Origin: Siphonodentalium dalli
Lineage: Eukaryota; Mollusca; Scaphopoda; Gadilida; Siphonodentaliidae
Direction: 5' to 3'
Length of the DNA stretch: 64,000 nucleotides
Assembly: GCA_032622095.1 (NCBI GenBank)
Contig: CP136067.1
Span: 48,647,899 to 48,711,898 of the forward strand
The notes under the pieces are model-generated. The model saw only the letters and a program-made list of their open reading frames with translations, searched no databases and was not told the origin of the DNA. Every line of letters starts with the position of its first letter. Positions within the stretch are counted from its first letter, which is position 1. Position numbers and translations under genes: made by a program. Shown one piece after another: positions 21,493 through 33,873 of the stretch.

Positions 21493-23910
21493 TCATTTCC
21501 ATTTCGATATTTGCTCAACATCAGTTCTTTCCAGGAGTCGGCAAGAATCAGTTGGCACAACAGCATCGGTATCCCGGCATCTCGTTAATACGTCTAACTC
21601 CCGTCGTTTATTTAACACGTCTGCTATTCCCACCAAAAGCGTCTGCCAAAACATTTCATCTTTTGCCGCGTCGCCAGTGTACAGTAATCTCGTCTTTTTG
21701 TCGTAATAGTAACCCAACACGCCTGGAAGATCTCTCTGCTTCATCTTATCCAAGAAAACTGGTAAAATCGGCTTCTTTTCTGCCCAAGTGAAAGAAGTTT
21801 CTAAATTGGCTCATGTGCTTTTAACAAAGTTTTCACTTATAATCGGTATGGTGCACCGACAAGATCGAATTCCTTTTACAATCTCCTCGTCAATGTAGCC
21901 CGGAACTTTGAAATGTTTATCGTTTATATAGAGTACGTCCCCCTCCGTCTGAATCAACTGTTGAAGGCCAGGGTTGAGCGTATTAAACAGTTTTAACGCG
22001 AAGTCTTTGTCTTTTGCACAATAAGCAACGAAGACCCTATCTGTTGCGTCCACTCGCTTGTTCCTGTATCGCCAAAATCGGAACTTCACTTTCAATTTCA
22101 AAAATAGCAGTCGTTTCTTGTAACAAACGACACCAACTATGATACCGACAAGTACCGCACCAGCACACGATAGAGATATTTTAAGCAAAAGAGCATAACA
22201 CAGAAACTGGATATCATCTTGGTGTACCTCAAGGAGCTTCCGATGTTCCGAATTCATGTCACATTCATAAGTTTCTGGATCAACGAGTGCACCTTTGATG
22301 TTCTTAAGTTGGCCGATGAATTCTAAGTGTTCACACGAACAAACAAACGAATTTCGAAGTATATTCACGAAACTACGATTCCTCTCAAGAAACAAGAGTG
22401 CATGTATATCTTTCAAAGAATTGTCGGCGATATACTTTATAGGATTGTTTTTCAAGTCCAGTAACTCCAGATTTATCATGTGACTAATCTTCAGAGTGAA
22501 CTCGCCCAGTTCGTTGCTGGAAAGATCAATCACGCGCAATTGGGCGTTATTCGTGAAAATATCGCTGGGCACACTTTTTAGATGGTTGCGTGAGATGTCA
22601 ATAAATTCAAGGTTTTCCGCATATGAAAATATTTCGACCCAGGGAAAGTTTGGGCTTGTTCCGATCTGATTTCCTCCAAGCTTAACGACCCTCAGAAGTT
22701 CCAGATTTATAAATACAGTTGGTGTGAAATATGTAATGCTATTATTTCTGACATCAAATTCTCGCAATTTGATAAACATTCGAAATAGTTCCAGTTCAAA
22801 CCGTTCTATTCCTGTGTTCTTCAGAGAAATCATTTGTATGGAATTATATGGACTCCATGCTGGACACGGATAATGTAAAAAGCACGGTGGTATAAAAGTA
22901 TTATCTTCAATTATGATTTCAGTTAAATTTTCAGGAAATGATATGATATTACCGTCGCACGACTTCCAACGGCTTTCTTCTTGACAACTTTTATCCGATT
23001 CTAGCATATATCTGGACATTCTAATCTGCCTGGATACTAACTTCTTCAGAGAAGGATAATCTCCGAACACCTCAATACTTTTCCAACTAGAATCCCCTCC
23101 GTATGTTGTTATGTATACATCCGATAAGTACAGAACTTCCAAGCTGTGAAATATAGAACGATTGCCATAATCCTGAGCTACATGTACATAAGCCTTGTTT
23201 ATCAAGAGTGTTCCAGTGCGGGATATATCCAATACTTTCAAACTAAATTCCATTAAAGTCTGTAAGAATTTCAAACTGACGACAGCGGCTGCTATTGATC
23301 CTCTCCACCCGTTTGTCATACTCAGATTCAAGTGAACCAGAGGGGTGTGGTATATATGTTGAAGAAGATCCGCAGCGTCATCGAATCGCAGATCATCACT
23401 ATTGCTAACGTTAAGTTCTTCGAGCTTATTAAAATGTTGCAATGCGTTCCGTTCCCAAAATGGTGGATTAACATGAGCAATTGTTGCTCGCCGTACGTTG
23501 GTGAGGCGTTGGAATGTCTTACCATTAATACGTAGGGTTGCTTGCCACGTAGGATACAGTCCAAAATCTTCAACTGACTCCCAGGAAGTATCATTGAACA
23601 AATTATCAACATTACTACCAGCATCGTATCTCGGGCCGAGAAATACATCTACAGCGTGTATCCCGGCAGGCACTTCAATGGCTGTAATCGATCCAATTAC
23701 ATGTTTTTCACAATTTACCAAAAGCTTGCCAGAAATCTGGTTACAGACACACTGTTCAGAACAGGATAGCGATGACCATGCCTCATGTGGGAAAAAAACA
23801 GCAAAGAACATGACGACAAACGAAGAAATAAATGGACTTCCATCATTACAAAATTTAAAACGAAAGTGTGTATCCATCGTCGATTCAGGGTTGTTTACAG
23901 TTCCTTGCAT
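21493..23910 (-). CDS. Toll-like receptor, single exon, in-frame stop in TIR domain
   Basis: Innate immune receptor of the plasma or endosomal membrane. ATG at 23910 gives 699 codons to TGA at 21813-21811. The same frame stays open for 105 more codons to TGA at 21493. Met12 (23877) is an alternative start that sits closer to the hydrophobic signal segment (about residues 27-41). LRRNT cysteines follow (residues 50-60), then leucine-rich repeats with several Cys in mid-ectodomain, an LRRCT (NSFVCSCEHLEFI) and a membrane segment at about 572-596. The TIR domain starts near 622: box 1 DRVFVAYCAKD, box 2 region FKVPGYIDEE, SENFVKST. The stop replaces the Trp that usually follows SENFVKS(T/E). Box 3 (DEMFWQTLL) lies beyond it. 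No intron is evident, common for mollusc TLRs. It is either a recent pseudogene, a null allele, or a receptor with a shortened TIR. Confidence 0.85.
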
Positions 23911-24440
23911 GTATATTAAGGAATATTATAACACCATGTATAGTCCTGGTATATCTTCAACAAATATATCGCAAGTTTTAACAGTGCAACATACCTCGAC
24001 ACAGGAGAATAACTTTGGTTAAAACACATACCAAAAGTAAAGAAGGAAATTCCTAACGAAATAGAGAGTATGTTACTAGCGTTGTTTTAAGCTGGAGTAC
24101 GATCCCACGATGTATATCTTTGGTTCCTTGAAGCTCAATCGTTATATACTACTCTATAAGAACCAGCTATCTCTAGCGCAACACGCAGTTCTTGGTTATT
24201 TAAATCGTTTGTAAATAAACCCGGCCCAACGTCCCACCGAGAGAATAACTTAATAATAAAGCGATACATGTATGCAGAAACTCGGAGATATATCCTGCAT
24301 ACAACCTCCATACAACACAAAGAACATGACAAAATTGACAAACCAAAAGGGTATTCCCCTTTGTGAGCGCTCTATAATGAATTCAAGATTAATCTATAGT
24401 CAATTGAAACGTCACGATTCGGCACAAATACTCTACAAAG
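23911..24440. other. TLR upstream region; no gene seen
   Basis: Half a kilobase between the TLR start and a TIR element. It presumably holds the TLR promoter, but no TATA box or other site could be assigned with confidence. Confidence 0.35.
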
Positions 24441-25640
24441 TTATTATACAATGCTGTGTACAGTGCGTGTTTTTCTTGTACGAGTCCAGGTTGTGGTGAA
24501 AAGTCATATTGTACGAGACACGCAGTGTCGAGTCCAATATGACTTTTCAACACAACCTGGACGAGTACAAGCAGAGACGTGGCGACAGGGGGGTTTGGTC
24601 AAAATTTTCAACAGTTGGAAATTTCATACCTGCCAAAACATTAGTTGGAAATTTCACACCAACAATAGGTTGAAAATGTTCTTGTAGTTTGATTTTCAAA
24701 CAATTAATTGTGGGGAATTAATTGTTTTTGGACCAATATTTGGATATTTTCCTATTTTTTGGTCAAAATTTTGGACTGAAATGGTCATTAGTTGGAAATT
24801 TTCCAACCTTATGATCGATGATGACAGGTTGGAAATTTCCAACACTTGGAAAGCTTGTGTCCTGGTCCCTCCCCCTTGGCCAGTCCGGTCAAAGCCTGCT
24901 AGTTAATTTAAGAAAACAATATTGTCATACATTTGGTTGTCATTGGAATTGTCATCAGTTGGACAATTTCCAACCTAAGTGGGTGTGTCAGCTTTAAAAT
25001 TTCCAACTCTATAGGAAGGCTTGAGGCTAGTCTAGATGCTAGGGTTTTGCGATTTTCATGTTCAGATTAAAAAAATTTCCCTCCCCCGTGGCCAATGCAA
25101 AACTGCTAATTAGTTTAAGAAAATAATCATTTACTACATTTGGTTCAACTTGTGGACTGAAATGGTCATCGGTTGGAGAAGTTTCCTATCTGAGAGGAAG
25201 CATGAGGTTTGAAATTTCCAACACTAGGAAAGCTTCAGTTGAGGCAAGTCTAGATGCTAGGATTTGTGATTTTCTTGTATAGTTTTCAAAATGTTCTCGC
25301 ACCGAGTCGAACAACCATGGTCAGCCGGTTTGTCCTCATCTTTTGCCCGTAGCCGTGTGCATTTGTCTGGAGTTAGATGTTAGGATTTATGCAATTTTTC
25401 AGGTTAAAATATCTGAATGTTCTCATACCGGGAATATATAGGATATTAGGCCTGAGCACTGATGCGCAAGGGGGGGGGGGGTGTGCAAATGGAATTATGC
25501 AAAACTTGTGATTGGTCTGATTCAAGAGGGGGTGCAGTTGGAATTTCCCCAAGGTGGACCCCCCCCCCCCCCAACGAAGACCATCTAGCCACTACCTGAG
25601 TACAAGAAAAACTCATACTGTACACAACATTGTATAATGA
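24441..25640. mobile_element. TIR element rich in TTGGAAATTTCC motifs
   Basis: The left end (TACAATGCTGTGTACAGT, TTTTTCTTGTACGAGTCC) is matched in reverse complement by the right end at 25596-25640 (GAGTACAAGAAAAACT, ACTGTACACAACATTGTA). The interior is non-coding and carries many TTGGAAATTTCCAAC-like half palindromes and poly-G/poly-C runs (25470-25580). No target duplication was recognised. Confidence 0.6.
24475..24571. repeat. long hairpin at element left end
   Basis: CTTGTACGAGTCCAGGTTGT at 24475 pairs with ACAACCTGGACGAGTACAAG ending at 24571, and AAAAGTCATATTGTACGA pairs with the AATATGACTTTT side. The loop is short. Related AGTCATATTG / CAATATGACT strings recur near 25915-25975. Confidence 0.8.
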
Positions 25641-26131
25641 CATTTTTATTATCCATCTGTATGTTTATCCACATTTTGGGAATAAAACTTTTGTGGTTAT
25701 TTTTGGTATTTGTCGGCAGTTAATTCTCTATAAAAGCCTGTATTTTGGTCAACAGAAAGCATGATTTGGAACAGTAAAATCGGAAGTGAAAAAAAAACTC
25801 ACAACGGACGTGAAACGTCTGCTAAATTCACCAGTGTTACGCGCGCATCACAATTTCACCGATTCATTTCGCAATAGAGTTAATTCGTGACGTCACAGAG
25901 TCCCGATAAAAAAAGTCATATTGCACACTTGGGAGTCCAATATGACATTTGGGATTCTAATATGACTTTTTCCCGGATTATCACGTGGCGGCTTTTGCCC
26001 AATCGGAAAGAGTGTTAGTTAAGGGATGGAAAATAAATATAACAAGAGATGGACTGTCGTCCGGTGCATACCCCCTTGTGGCATACCGCCTAGTGTGGGC
26101 ATATCTATAACTTATGACTGCTATACTCAGA
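25641..26131. other. no gene seen; short inverted motifs
   Basis: Contains AGTCATATTG...CAATATGACAT...AATATGACTTTTTCC near 25915-25975, related to the hairpin at 24475. No coding or RNA gene was recognised. Confidence 0.45.
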
Positions 26132-26757
26132 CAGATGGACCCAAAAATCAGCATTTTCATATAAACAAAGATGAATAACTTTAGATCAAAAAACCAAAAC
26201 AAAAGTTGAATGTGCCATTAAATGTCCTCATAGTGGTGAACATCCATACAAAATTTCATTGAGATCCGAGCATATACTGTTCAAGTTATGACCTGAACAG
26301 ACATCGGATGGACCAAACAGCCAACATTTCCAAATAAACAAAGATGAATAACTCTCGAATGGAAAAGCGGAACAGAACAATGGAAACCTCTATTGAATAT
26401 CATCCTAGTAGTGAACATCCATACCAAATTTCATTAAGATCCCAGTACAACTGTTGAAGTTACGACATGAACAGTCACCAGACGGACCAAAAATCCAACA
26501 TTTCCAGATAAACAAAGATGTAAAACTCTAGAACGGAAAATCCGAACAAAACGATGGAACCCACTGTTTAATGTCCTCACAGTAGTGAACATCCATACCA
26601 AATTTCATTGATATCCCAGTACAACTGTTGAAGTTATGACATGAACAGACACCAGATGGGCCAAAAAGCCAATATTTCCAGATAAACAAAGATGAATAAC
26701 TCAAGAATGGAAAATCCGAACAAAACGATCTAGTAGTGAACATCCACTTGATACCAC
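26132..26757. repeat. 174-bp satellite-like tandem repeat, about 3.5 units
   Basis: ATAAACAAAGATG recurs at 26161, 26334, 26508 and 26682, a period of 173-174 bp. Each unit also contains GAACATCCATACCAAATTTC and a GACGGACC-like tract. The unit style (ACCAAATTTC, GACATGAACAG, GGACC) resembles the core repeats of pearl-like elements. Units are diverged, so it is not a recent amplification. Confidence 0.8.
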
Positions 26758-26784
26758 TGGTAGATCATATATATAATAAAACAC

Positions 26785-26921
26785 TTATTGCATGGTTTCG
26801 AGGTTGACATGAGAATTTATCAACCCTTGGAACTTAATATTCACATCGGCCTGCTGCCTCGGTGAATATTAACTTCCAAGGGTTGATAAATCCTCATGTC
26901 AACCTCGAAACCATGTAATAA
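26785..26921. repeat. foldback with 60-bp arms
   Basis: The arm at 26785-26844 (GTTTCGAGGTTGACATGAG ... TTAATATTCAC) pairs almost perfectly with 26862-26921 (GTGAATATTAA ... CTCATGTCAACCTCGAAAC) around a 17-base loop. Partial copies occur at 6684-6760, and at 27456-27506 continued at 28064-28090 after an insertion. Confidence 0.85.
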
Positions 26922-27566
26922 TTGTATAATATGATTATATGATCATTAATATTCTCCCGCGAACCCTATAGTAAGTCGGGTTGATAAATCACGATATTAA
27001 CCCGGCGCGTGGTTAATAACAAAATATGTGTTACGTCACGCATAAGAGTTGGCTGTCCAATCTCGTTACGCATAGCTTTGCAACCAGCCAATCAAAATTG
27101 ATTATACATAACTCATTTGTCGTTGATTTTCGGAAGAGAGTTTCAGTAAATCTGCTATATTTATAGCACAATCCAGTAGATATCGTGATTTATCAACTTC
27201 TTGTCCATATGATTTAGTAGGCCTATATGACTTTTAGAAGAACGTTTATGGTCATATAATAATCTGGTTTACGAATCCCTCCTACAACTTTTTCTTCAAT
27301 ATTGTTAAAATAAAAAAAAAACTTGTTATATGGTTTGTTTATATGTGGTCACATTGTTGTGTGTTTGATGAATCCATGATGTACATATATACACGAGTCA
27401 GTAAGGTTTTTCAGGCCAAATGGGCTTGAAAACATTGGTAGATCATATAAATAAAACACTGATTGCATTGTTTTGAGGTCGAGATGAGAATTTATCAACT
27501 CTTAGCGGAGGGGGGGGGGGGGGGGGGGTCGGAAAAAATGATCAGGCACTTATGCTGATTTTTTCC
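26922..27566. other. no gene seen; left half of an interrupted foldback
   Basis: Mostly AT-rich. At about 27456-27506 the foldback family begins (ACACTGATTGCATTG, GAGATGAGAATTTATCAAC) and is cut by a G-rich repeat insertion. A poly-G run lies near 27510-27528. Confidence 0.5.
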
Positions 27567-28621
27567 TTTCGACCCTTGTTGTGACCCACCCACCGCCCGT
27601 CAATTTTTTTCCGTTTTCGGCAGTTTTCTCCCCGACCATTTTTTGACACCCACCCCCCCCTCATTTTAATACTAAAACAGAGATTTGCGGGGGAAAATTC
27701 ACTGTAAACAGCTCTATATAAATTTCTGTGCATACTATTTGTCATGGGTGTTAACATTGGCATGTAAATAGGAACGAGTCATTTTGGGGTCATTCGTCTA
27801 AAAAAAAAAAATGGCTGCCAGCGGCCATCTTGGATTTCGAAATTCAATCCATTAGCAAGGGCTATACTGTTTGTCTGATCATCATGAAATTTTTCATTTA
27901 TGTTAATATTGACATTCTGAGGTATTTTAAGCCAAACTCATTGCAAAAACAGTCAAAACGACTTGCAGGGAAAAAAATTTGAGTTGCGGAAAACAATTTG
28001 TTGGTCACATCGACCACACACCCACCCCGGCATGAGTGTCCGGAAAAATCCCCCCCCCCGCTATTAAAAGATAATATTCACCTCGTCCTGCAAATCAGTT
28101 CAGTTGGACCATTTCTGACATTATGCAAAGGTATGGTTAAATACCATGCACCAAAATGACTTAACGCAAGGTACAACCACACTCTCGCATAATGTCAGAA
28201 AAGCGAGGTAAATCAGAGCCCATTTGTCACCCGATCCTTACTATGATATAAGCTACCACGGGGAAAGTAAGGGGCTGGCAGCCCTAACAACATCTGATAT
28301 CTCTAGCTTGAGATCCGCTATCCGTCTGCTGTTATACCGTTACAATTGTTAACAACATATTATTCACACCTCTCTTTAATATCACTTCTTCGAAAAACAA
28401 AACGCTTTTTAAAACTTGATCTTTAAAATCACTTCTTCGAAGAAAAACGCCCCTTAATAATGTTAACGGTGCTAACAGATGGAGATCGGATCTCAAGTTA
28501 TATATAATGATCAAATCGTGTTAACACTATAGGGCCTAACGGTTTAAACAGATTTACCCTGGTAGCCATAACATTGTTAGGACCGCGTGCATCTGTGCAC
28601 ATGTATACAAGTAATAAGAAA
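27567..28621. repeat. direct duplication, copy 1 (about 1.05 kb)
   Basis: It begins TTTCGACCCTTGTTGTGACC. It includes GGCTGCCAGCGGCCATCTTG near 27810 and a hairpin-ended segment (CTGACATTATGC ... GCATAATGTCAG near 28115-28200). It ends near GTGCACATGTATACAAGTAA. The same succession occurs at 28931-30412. No protein is encoded; open frames of about 60 codons are conserved only because the DNA is duplicated. Confidence 0.8.
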
Positions 28622-28825
28622 ATCTTATGCGCCGCAGGCGCTCGTCTATAGGTAGTACCCACCCACCACCCCATCCCGCCACACATAGTATCTTATGCGC
28701 CGCAGGCGCTCGTATATAGGTAGTACCCACCCACCACCCCATCCCGCCACCCATAGTATCTTATGCGCCGCAGGCGCTCGTATATAGGTAGTACCCACCC
28801 ACCATCCCATCCCGCCACACATCCC
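28622..28825. repeat. 68-bp tandem repeat, three units
   Basis: ATCTTATGCGCCGCAGGCGC starts at 28622, 28690 and 28758. Units are nearly identical and include GCGCCGCAGGCGC palindromes and CACCCACCACCCCATCCCGC tracts. The array sits at the right edge of duplication copy 1 and is missing from copy 2. Confidence 0.85.
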
Positions 28826-28930
28826 GCCACGCTTCAGTTATTATATATAGAATGAATTTAAATAATTATGTAAAATAGCCCGACGAGACCCATGATGATA
28901 ATTATATAGTGTCGTGTGTTGACAACATGC

Positions 28931-30412
28931 TTTCGACCCTTGTTGTGACCCACCCACCCCCGTCCAAATTTTTTTCTGTTTTCGGCAGTTTTTTCCACAA
29001 CCATTTTTGGACACCCACCCCCCATTTTAATACTAAAACAGAGATTTGCGGTGGTAAATTCACTGTAAACAGCTCTATATAAATTTATGTGCATACTATT
29101 TGTCATGGATGTTAACATTGGCATGTAAATAGGAACGAGTCATTTGGCCAAAACAAAACATGGCTGCCAGCGGCCATCTTGGATTTCAAAATTCAATCCA
29201 TTAGCATGGGCTATACTGTTTGTCTGATCATCATGAAATTTTTCATTTATGTTAATATTGACATTCTAAGGTATTTTAAGCCAAACGCATTGCAAAAACA
29301 GTCAAAACGACTTGCAGGAAAAAAATTTGAGTTGCGGTCACAACGACCACCCACCCACCACAGCATGCGTGTCCGGAAAAAATCCCCCCCTATTAGAAGA
29401 TAATATTCACCTCGGCCTGCAAATCAGTTCAAGTTTCAAGTTTTAGTCATTAACTATATCTCTCTCTTCACATTTGTGATAAGAGAGTATACATGACTTA
29501 CATAATCAAGTGAGTGGCATAAAGAATATATATATATATATTGACACACATGTATAATGAAAGTAACAATACATAAATGCAATAATACGTAATTGAATGT
29601 AACATCATATATACATGTATATATTCAGCTTACTATGACCACCCACTGATGCACTCCCGGTCATTGCATATTTATAGATTATCAATGTTTGAGGTGGTTA
29701 CAATTTCGCCGTCCCTTTCTTAATAAATGTCGCGAGATTATTAACCGTTTCTTCGTCGTGTGTATTGAATAACTTAATCAACTTTGATATGGTAGGGTCG
29801 TTATAGAAATATCTATCAATATATTTTTCTCAGTTGGACCAATAACGTTAAGTTTGGCGACATGGTGACACGCCGCGTTGTGCAGATTTCCCGCCCACTT
29901 CTGACATTATGTAAAGGTATGGTTAAATACCATGCACCCAAACGGACTTAACGCAAGGTACAACCACACTTTCGCATAATGTCAGAAAAGCGCGGGAAAT
30001 CAGAGCCCATTTGTCACCCGATCCTTACTATGATATAAGCTACCACGGGGAAAGTAAGGGGCTGGCAGCCCTAATAACATCTGATAGCTCTAGCTTGAGA
30101 TCCGCTATCCGTCTGCTGTTATACCGTTACAATTGTTAACAACATATTATTCACACATACTCTCTTTAATATCACTTCTTCGAAAAACAAAACGCTCTTT
30201 AAAACTTTATCTTTAAAATCACTTCTTCGAAGAAAAACGCCCCTTAATAATGTTAACGGTGCTAACAGATGGAGATCGGATCTCAAGTTATATATAAAGA
30301 TCAAATCATGTTAGCGCTGCTCGGGCCTAACAGTTTAAACAGATTTACGCTGGTAGCCATAACATTGTTAGGACCGCGTGCATCTGTGCACATGTATGCA
30401 AGTAATAAGACA
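28931..30412. repeat. direct duplication, copy 2, split by a LINE fragment
   Basis: Starts at TTTCGACCCTTGTTGTGACC and follows copy 1 (27567-28621) closely, except for a 0.4-kb LINE insertion (29430-29829) and about 55 bp of extra sequence just after it. It ends near GTGCACATGTATGCAAGTAA. Confidence 0.8.
29430..29829 (-). mobile_element. 5'-truncated CR1-like LINE 3' end
   Basis: On the minus strand the fragment begins inside a protein tail (DPTISKLIKLFNTHDEETVN, then LATFIKKGTAKL and a stop), a typical LINE C-terminus. It is followed by a 3' untranslated region ending in repeated TTGAAACTTG-type sequence. TCAGTT flanks both sides (29424-29429, 29830-29835). Duplication copy 1 lacks the insert, giving an empty-site comparison. 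It is dead on arrival through 5' truncation. Confidence 0.75.
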
Positions 30413-31117
30413 ATCACACACATGTACATTAAAACTATTTGTACAATATTAAAGGGAGACTGTACTCGCACTTTCAATAAATTCCCGATAACAACAACGA
30501 TCAGATATCGATAATAAATAGAAAAATATTACTTCGAGTCGATAATGTTTTCTCTAACCGTTCAGGTTGACAGGTTACGATACAATTTTTAAAATTGAAC
30601 ATAAACTTAGTTTATGACCTTTTTTTTTTACTTAAGACCTTTGTTGTGCCTGTAACAGTTTAAAACATAGTATAACTGTAAAATACACCATATTAATGTT
30701 ACTGTGAGCCCATATGGGCCTTAGTGGTGGGTCCCCGAAAATGACAGATGCAAAAAAAAAAATGGCATACCTTCCTGCAAATGTTTTACTACCCCCCCCC
30801 CCCCCAATCCGTAAACTATTTTTATTCCCGTCGAGCTCGTACTCTGAATAACATGTTTTATTCCAGAGTGATGTCCATTCCCATTGCTATTACGTCAGGC
30901 TAAAAAAATCCGTCAAATACTGTTAATAGAGGAAATTTGAGTACAGGCCCCCTTTAAGAAAAAGTCGAAAATAAATAGGCCTGTATTTAATAAATAGGCC
31001 TGTATTTATATTGACTACAATACCAACTCAATTTATACCGGATAAGAAACAATCTAACGTTGGATTATTTCAAAACCAGTTACAAAGATGGAGTCCATTA
31101 CTGTCCATATACAGTAA
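30413..31117. other. no gene seen
   Basis: AT-rich DNA with a poly-C run near 30793-30806 and a doubled AATAAATAGGCCTGTATTTA near 30972-31010. No coding or RNA gene was recognised. Confidence 0.45.
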
Positions 31118-33599
31118 TAGTGGAGTCGCTTAACGAAATATCGTTCGCTTTTGGATAGAGGCATGAAACTTTCAGGGTTGGTTGGGTATGTGGTCCTCAT
31201 CAACCAGTTAGCTGGTTCTAGGTTTCTGGTAAACCCTTGACCTTCAAATTGACCTTGACATTTCGAAAATTTGAGATTTAGGGGTATCTATTTTGTATCG
31301 GATATAATGGCTATATTAAATAATATATAGACATTGGAGATTGTCGAAGCGATACCATGGATGGTCATATTAACTGAACATTGGAGCAATGATATATGCC
31401 ATTAGTGGGCTCCCTGCCAACTCCGATCCCTTAAAAATTCGATTTTACAGAAAGTGGTATAAATATTTACAAAAAATCACCATTGGGATTCTAGTCATAT
31501 TTCGTCAAGAAATGGGAATAACTGAGCAATCTAAATGACAAATTCCATTTCTTATGAATATTCCAAATCATTTGTACCCAAATTGTCAATTTGGCTCAAT
31601 ATGGCTGCCAAAATGGCAGCCAGAATATGGACAAATGTGAATATTGCCCCAGCGAGTCATGCAACCGCATTCCAGTTGTGGTTGATGAAAAATGACTATT
31701 CTGTCTTATTGATATTGAATACTACCATTTCTGATGCACCTTGGTTAATTGTTACTATTTTAAACACTGAAATTACCAGAATTATTGGATTTTGCTATCA
31801 CAAACTTGACATCAAAATCGGCAAAAATTAACACCTTTCAGGTTAAGACAATTTTTTCAAGTAAAATGGTATCGATGTTGTTTATTGTCTTGATCTATCT
31901 TAAATGGGTCACACTTTTCTGTTTTTGGACAAAATTACTCAAGATGGTTTGCAAAATTGCAACCGAATTGCTTTATTCTCTGATCCAATTAAATAACATG
32001 AATGGATATTGAGAAAACGAAATTATATACAAAAGATGGACAGAATAACGAATTACTACTCTTGTTTTACCCATACACCACTTCAGTGATTATACAGCCA
32101 CTCCATGTATATACCTATTCACCTCACGCATTACCATTCCTTGTTTACCTGCATCTCACCATAAATACCACACACATGACCATACAGACTCTCCTTGTAT
32201 AACTAGTCACACCATTCGTGATTATACTTCATGTATACCTATTTACATCATCTGTGACCAAAGTCACTCCCTGGCAACCATTTTTACAAACATCATGCAT
32301 TAAGTTGATCAATGTTGACAACTTTTGACGCTAATTTGTTGACGCTAGTTTGTTACAGTAGCAACATCAATTGGTCCCGCTCAGCTCAGTTTCGAAGTTC
32401 TGCATGGCGTGCATGCCCATTTCCCTTCAGAAACATGGTCAGAATCTCGAAAGAAGTTTTTTTAGGCAAAATTTCATACTGCATCCTTTAAAATGAATTT
32501 GTCATGCATCATAAGATACTGGTACAACCATAATAGAACCTATAGTTTTCACTTGATTAAGTAACATTTTAATAACCCAGTAGGTCAAAATTTAGTAGGT
32601 CAAAATTTTGGAACCAATGATTTGGAATATGCATAATAAATGGATTGTTTCATTAAAATTGCACAATTCTGCCCATTTCTTGATGAAATATGACTAGAAA
32701 TCACAATGGTGGTTTTGGGAAAATATTATACTGCTTTCTGTAAAATCGAATATTTGAAAGATCAGAAGGGGTTTTGACTTCATGAATGGCAATTTCATTG
32801 CTCCAATGGTCAGTTAACATGAATAGTACAACATAAAATGAGAATTCTCAACCAGTACCAAACAGCATAAACTGATCTTAAAGATATTAGAGAAAACAAA
32901 TCAAATTTACCACTTCCAGCTGCCATTTTTGCAGCCATTTTGAGCCAAAGTGATAATTTTGGTATTAACGGGTTAAAATATGCATAAGAAATGGAATGTT
33001 TCACTAAAATTTAATAGTTATGCCCATTTCTTGATGAAATATGACTAGAAATCCCAATGGTGAATTTTGGTAACATTTTTACCGCTTTCTGTAAAATCGA
33101 ATTTTTGAGGGATCAGAAGGGTTTCTGACACCATGAATGGCATATGTCATTGCTCCAATGGTCAGTTAACATGAATAATCCAACATAAAGTCACAGTTAT
33201 CAATCAGTACCAAACAGCATAAACTGATATTAGATATTAGAGAAAAAAATCAAATTTTCCAATTCCAGCTGCCATTTTGACGGCCATCTTGGACGGTGAG
33301 TTCCAATTTTACCCTATAATGGTGGCATTTTATTTTATCTTCACAAAAAAGTGTACATTTGTATACATATGACAAGACTGTCTCACTTTAATTTGCATCA
33401 AACTGATTTAGTGACCCGTCTGAAAAATAACGGCGGCCATGTTGGGCGCCATCTTGAATTTAACGGGTTCCACTTAACCGAAAGCTGGAACCAGCTGTAT
33501 TATGGTCAGGGATATAATGGACAATATATGTGCGAAGTTTGGTGCTTCTATCCGGAAGTGAACGATTCTTCCATTATTGTGGGTTAAGCGACTCCACTA
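31118..33599. mobile_element. 2.5-kb TIR element with internal inverted repeats
   Basis: A 17-bp perfect terminal inverted repeat TAGTGGAGTCGCTTAAC (31118-31134) pairs with GTTAAGCGACTCCACTA (33583-33599). Weaker matching runs on for about 60 bp (TCGTTCGCTTTTGGATAGA against its counterpart). TAA flanks both ends, which would fit a PIF/Harbinger 3-bp duplication. Inside, one segment near 31.36-31.62 kb (AATGACCATT family, GGATTCTAGTCATATTTCG) recurs twice inverted at about 32.61-32.96 and 32.97-33.30 kb. A degraded minisatellite lies near 32.06-32.28 kb. No transposase frame was found. Confidence 0.7.
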
Positions 33600-33604
33600 T
33601 AATG

Positions 33605-33873
33605 CCCTAAGTAATCGACCTCTTAACCAAAGCAGAATTATGGGTAACTTTTCAGGATTTAGTCGGAAATATGGCTTGTTGCCATTCATCGGAAAGCTCT
33701 CACCGAGAGCTTTCCGATGAATGGCAACAAACCATATTTCCGACTAAATCCTGAAAAGTTACCCATAATTCTCACCGACAGCTTTCCGATGAATGGCAAC
33801 AAACCATATTTCCGACTAAATCCTGAAAAGTTACCCATAATTCTGCTTTGGTTAAGAGGTCGATTACTTAGGG
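33605..33873. mobile_element. foldback with a 68-bp internal duplication
   Basis: CCCTAAGTAATCGACCTC at 33605 pairs with GAGGTCGATTACTTAGGG ending at 33873. The arms are almost perfect through CGGAAAGCTCTC near 33703. The right arm has a direct duplication of 68 bp (CAGCTTTCCGATGAATGGCA ... CATAATTCT; units about 33704-33770 and 33771-33838). It abuts the right end of the 31118-33599 element. TACAGTAATA / TATTACTGTA at 31110 and 33874 could be outer ends of one composite unit. Confidence 0.8.

Noticed and set aside
28332-30304. Pair of similar 60-codon minus-strand frames (about 28332-28514 and 30119-30304)
   Set aside because: Similarity is due to the 1-kb DNA duplication; no start context or domain, and both contain repeated CACTTCTTCGAA DNA.
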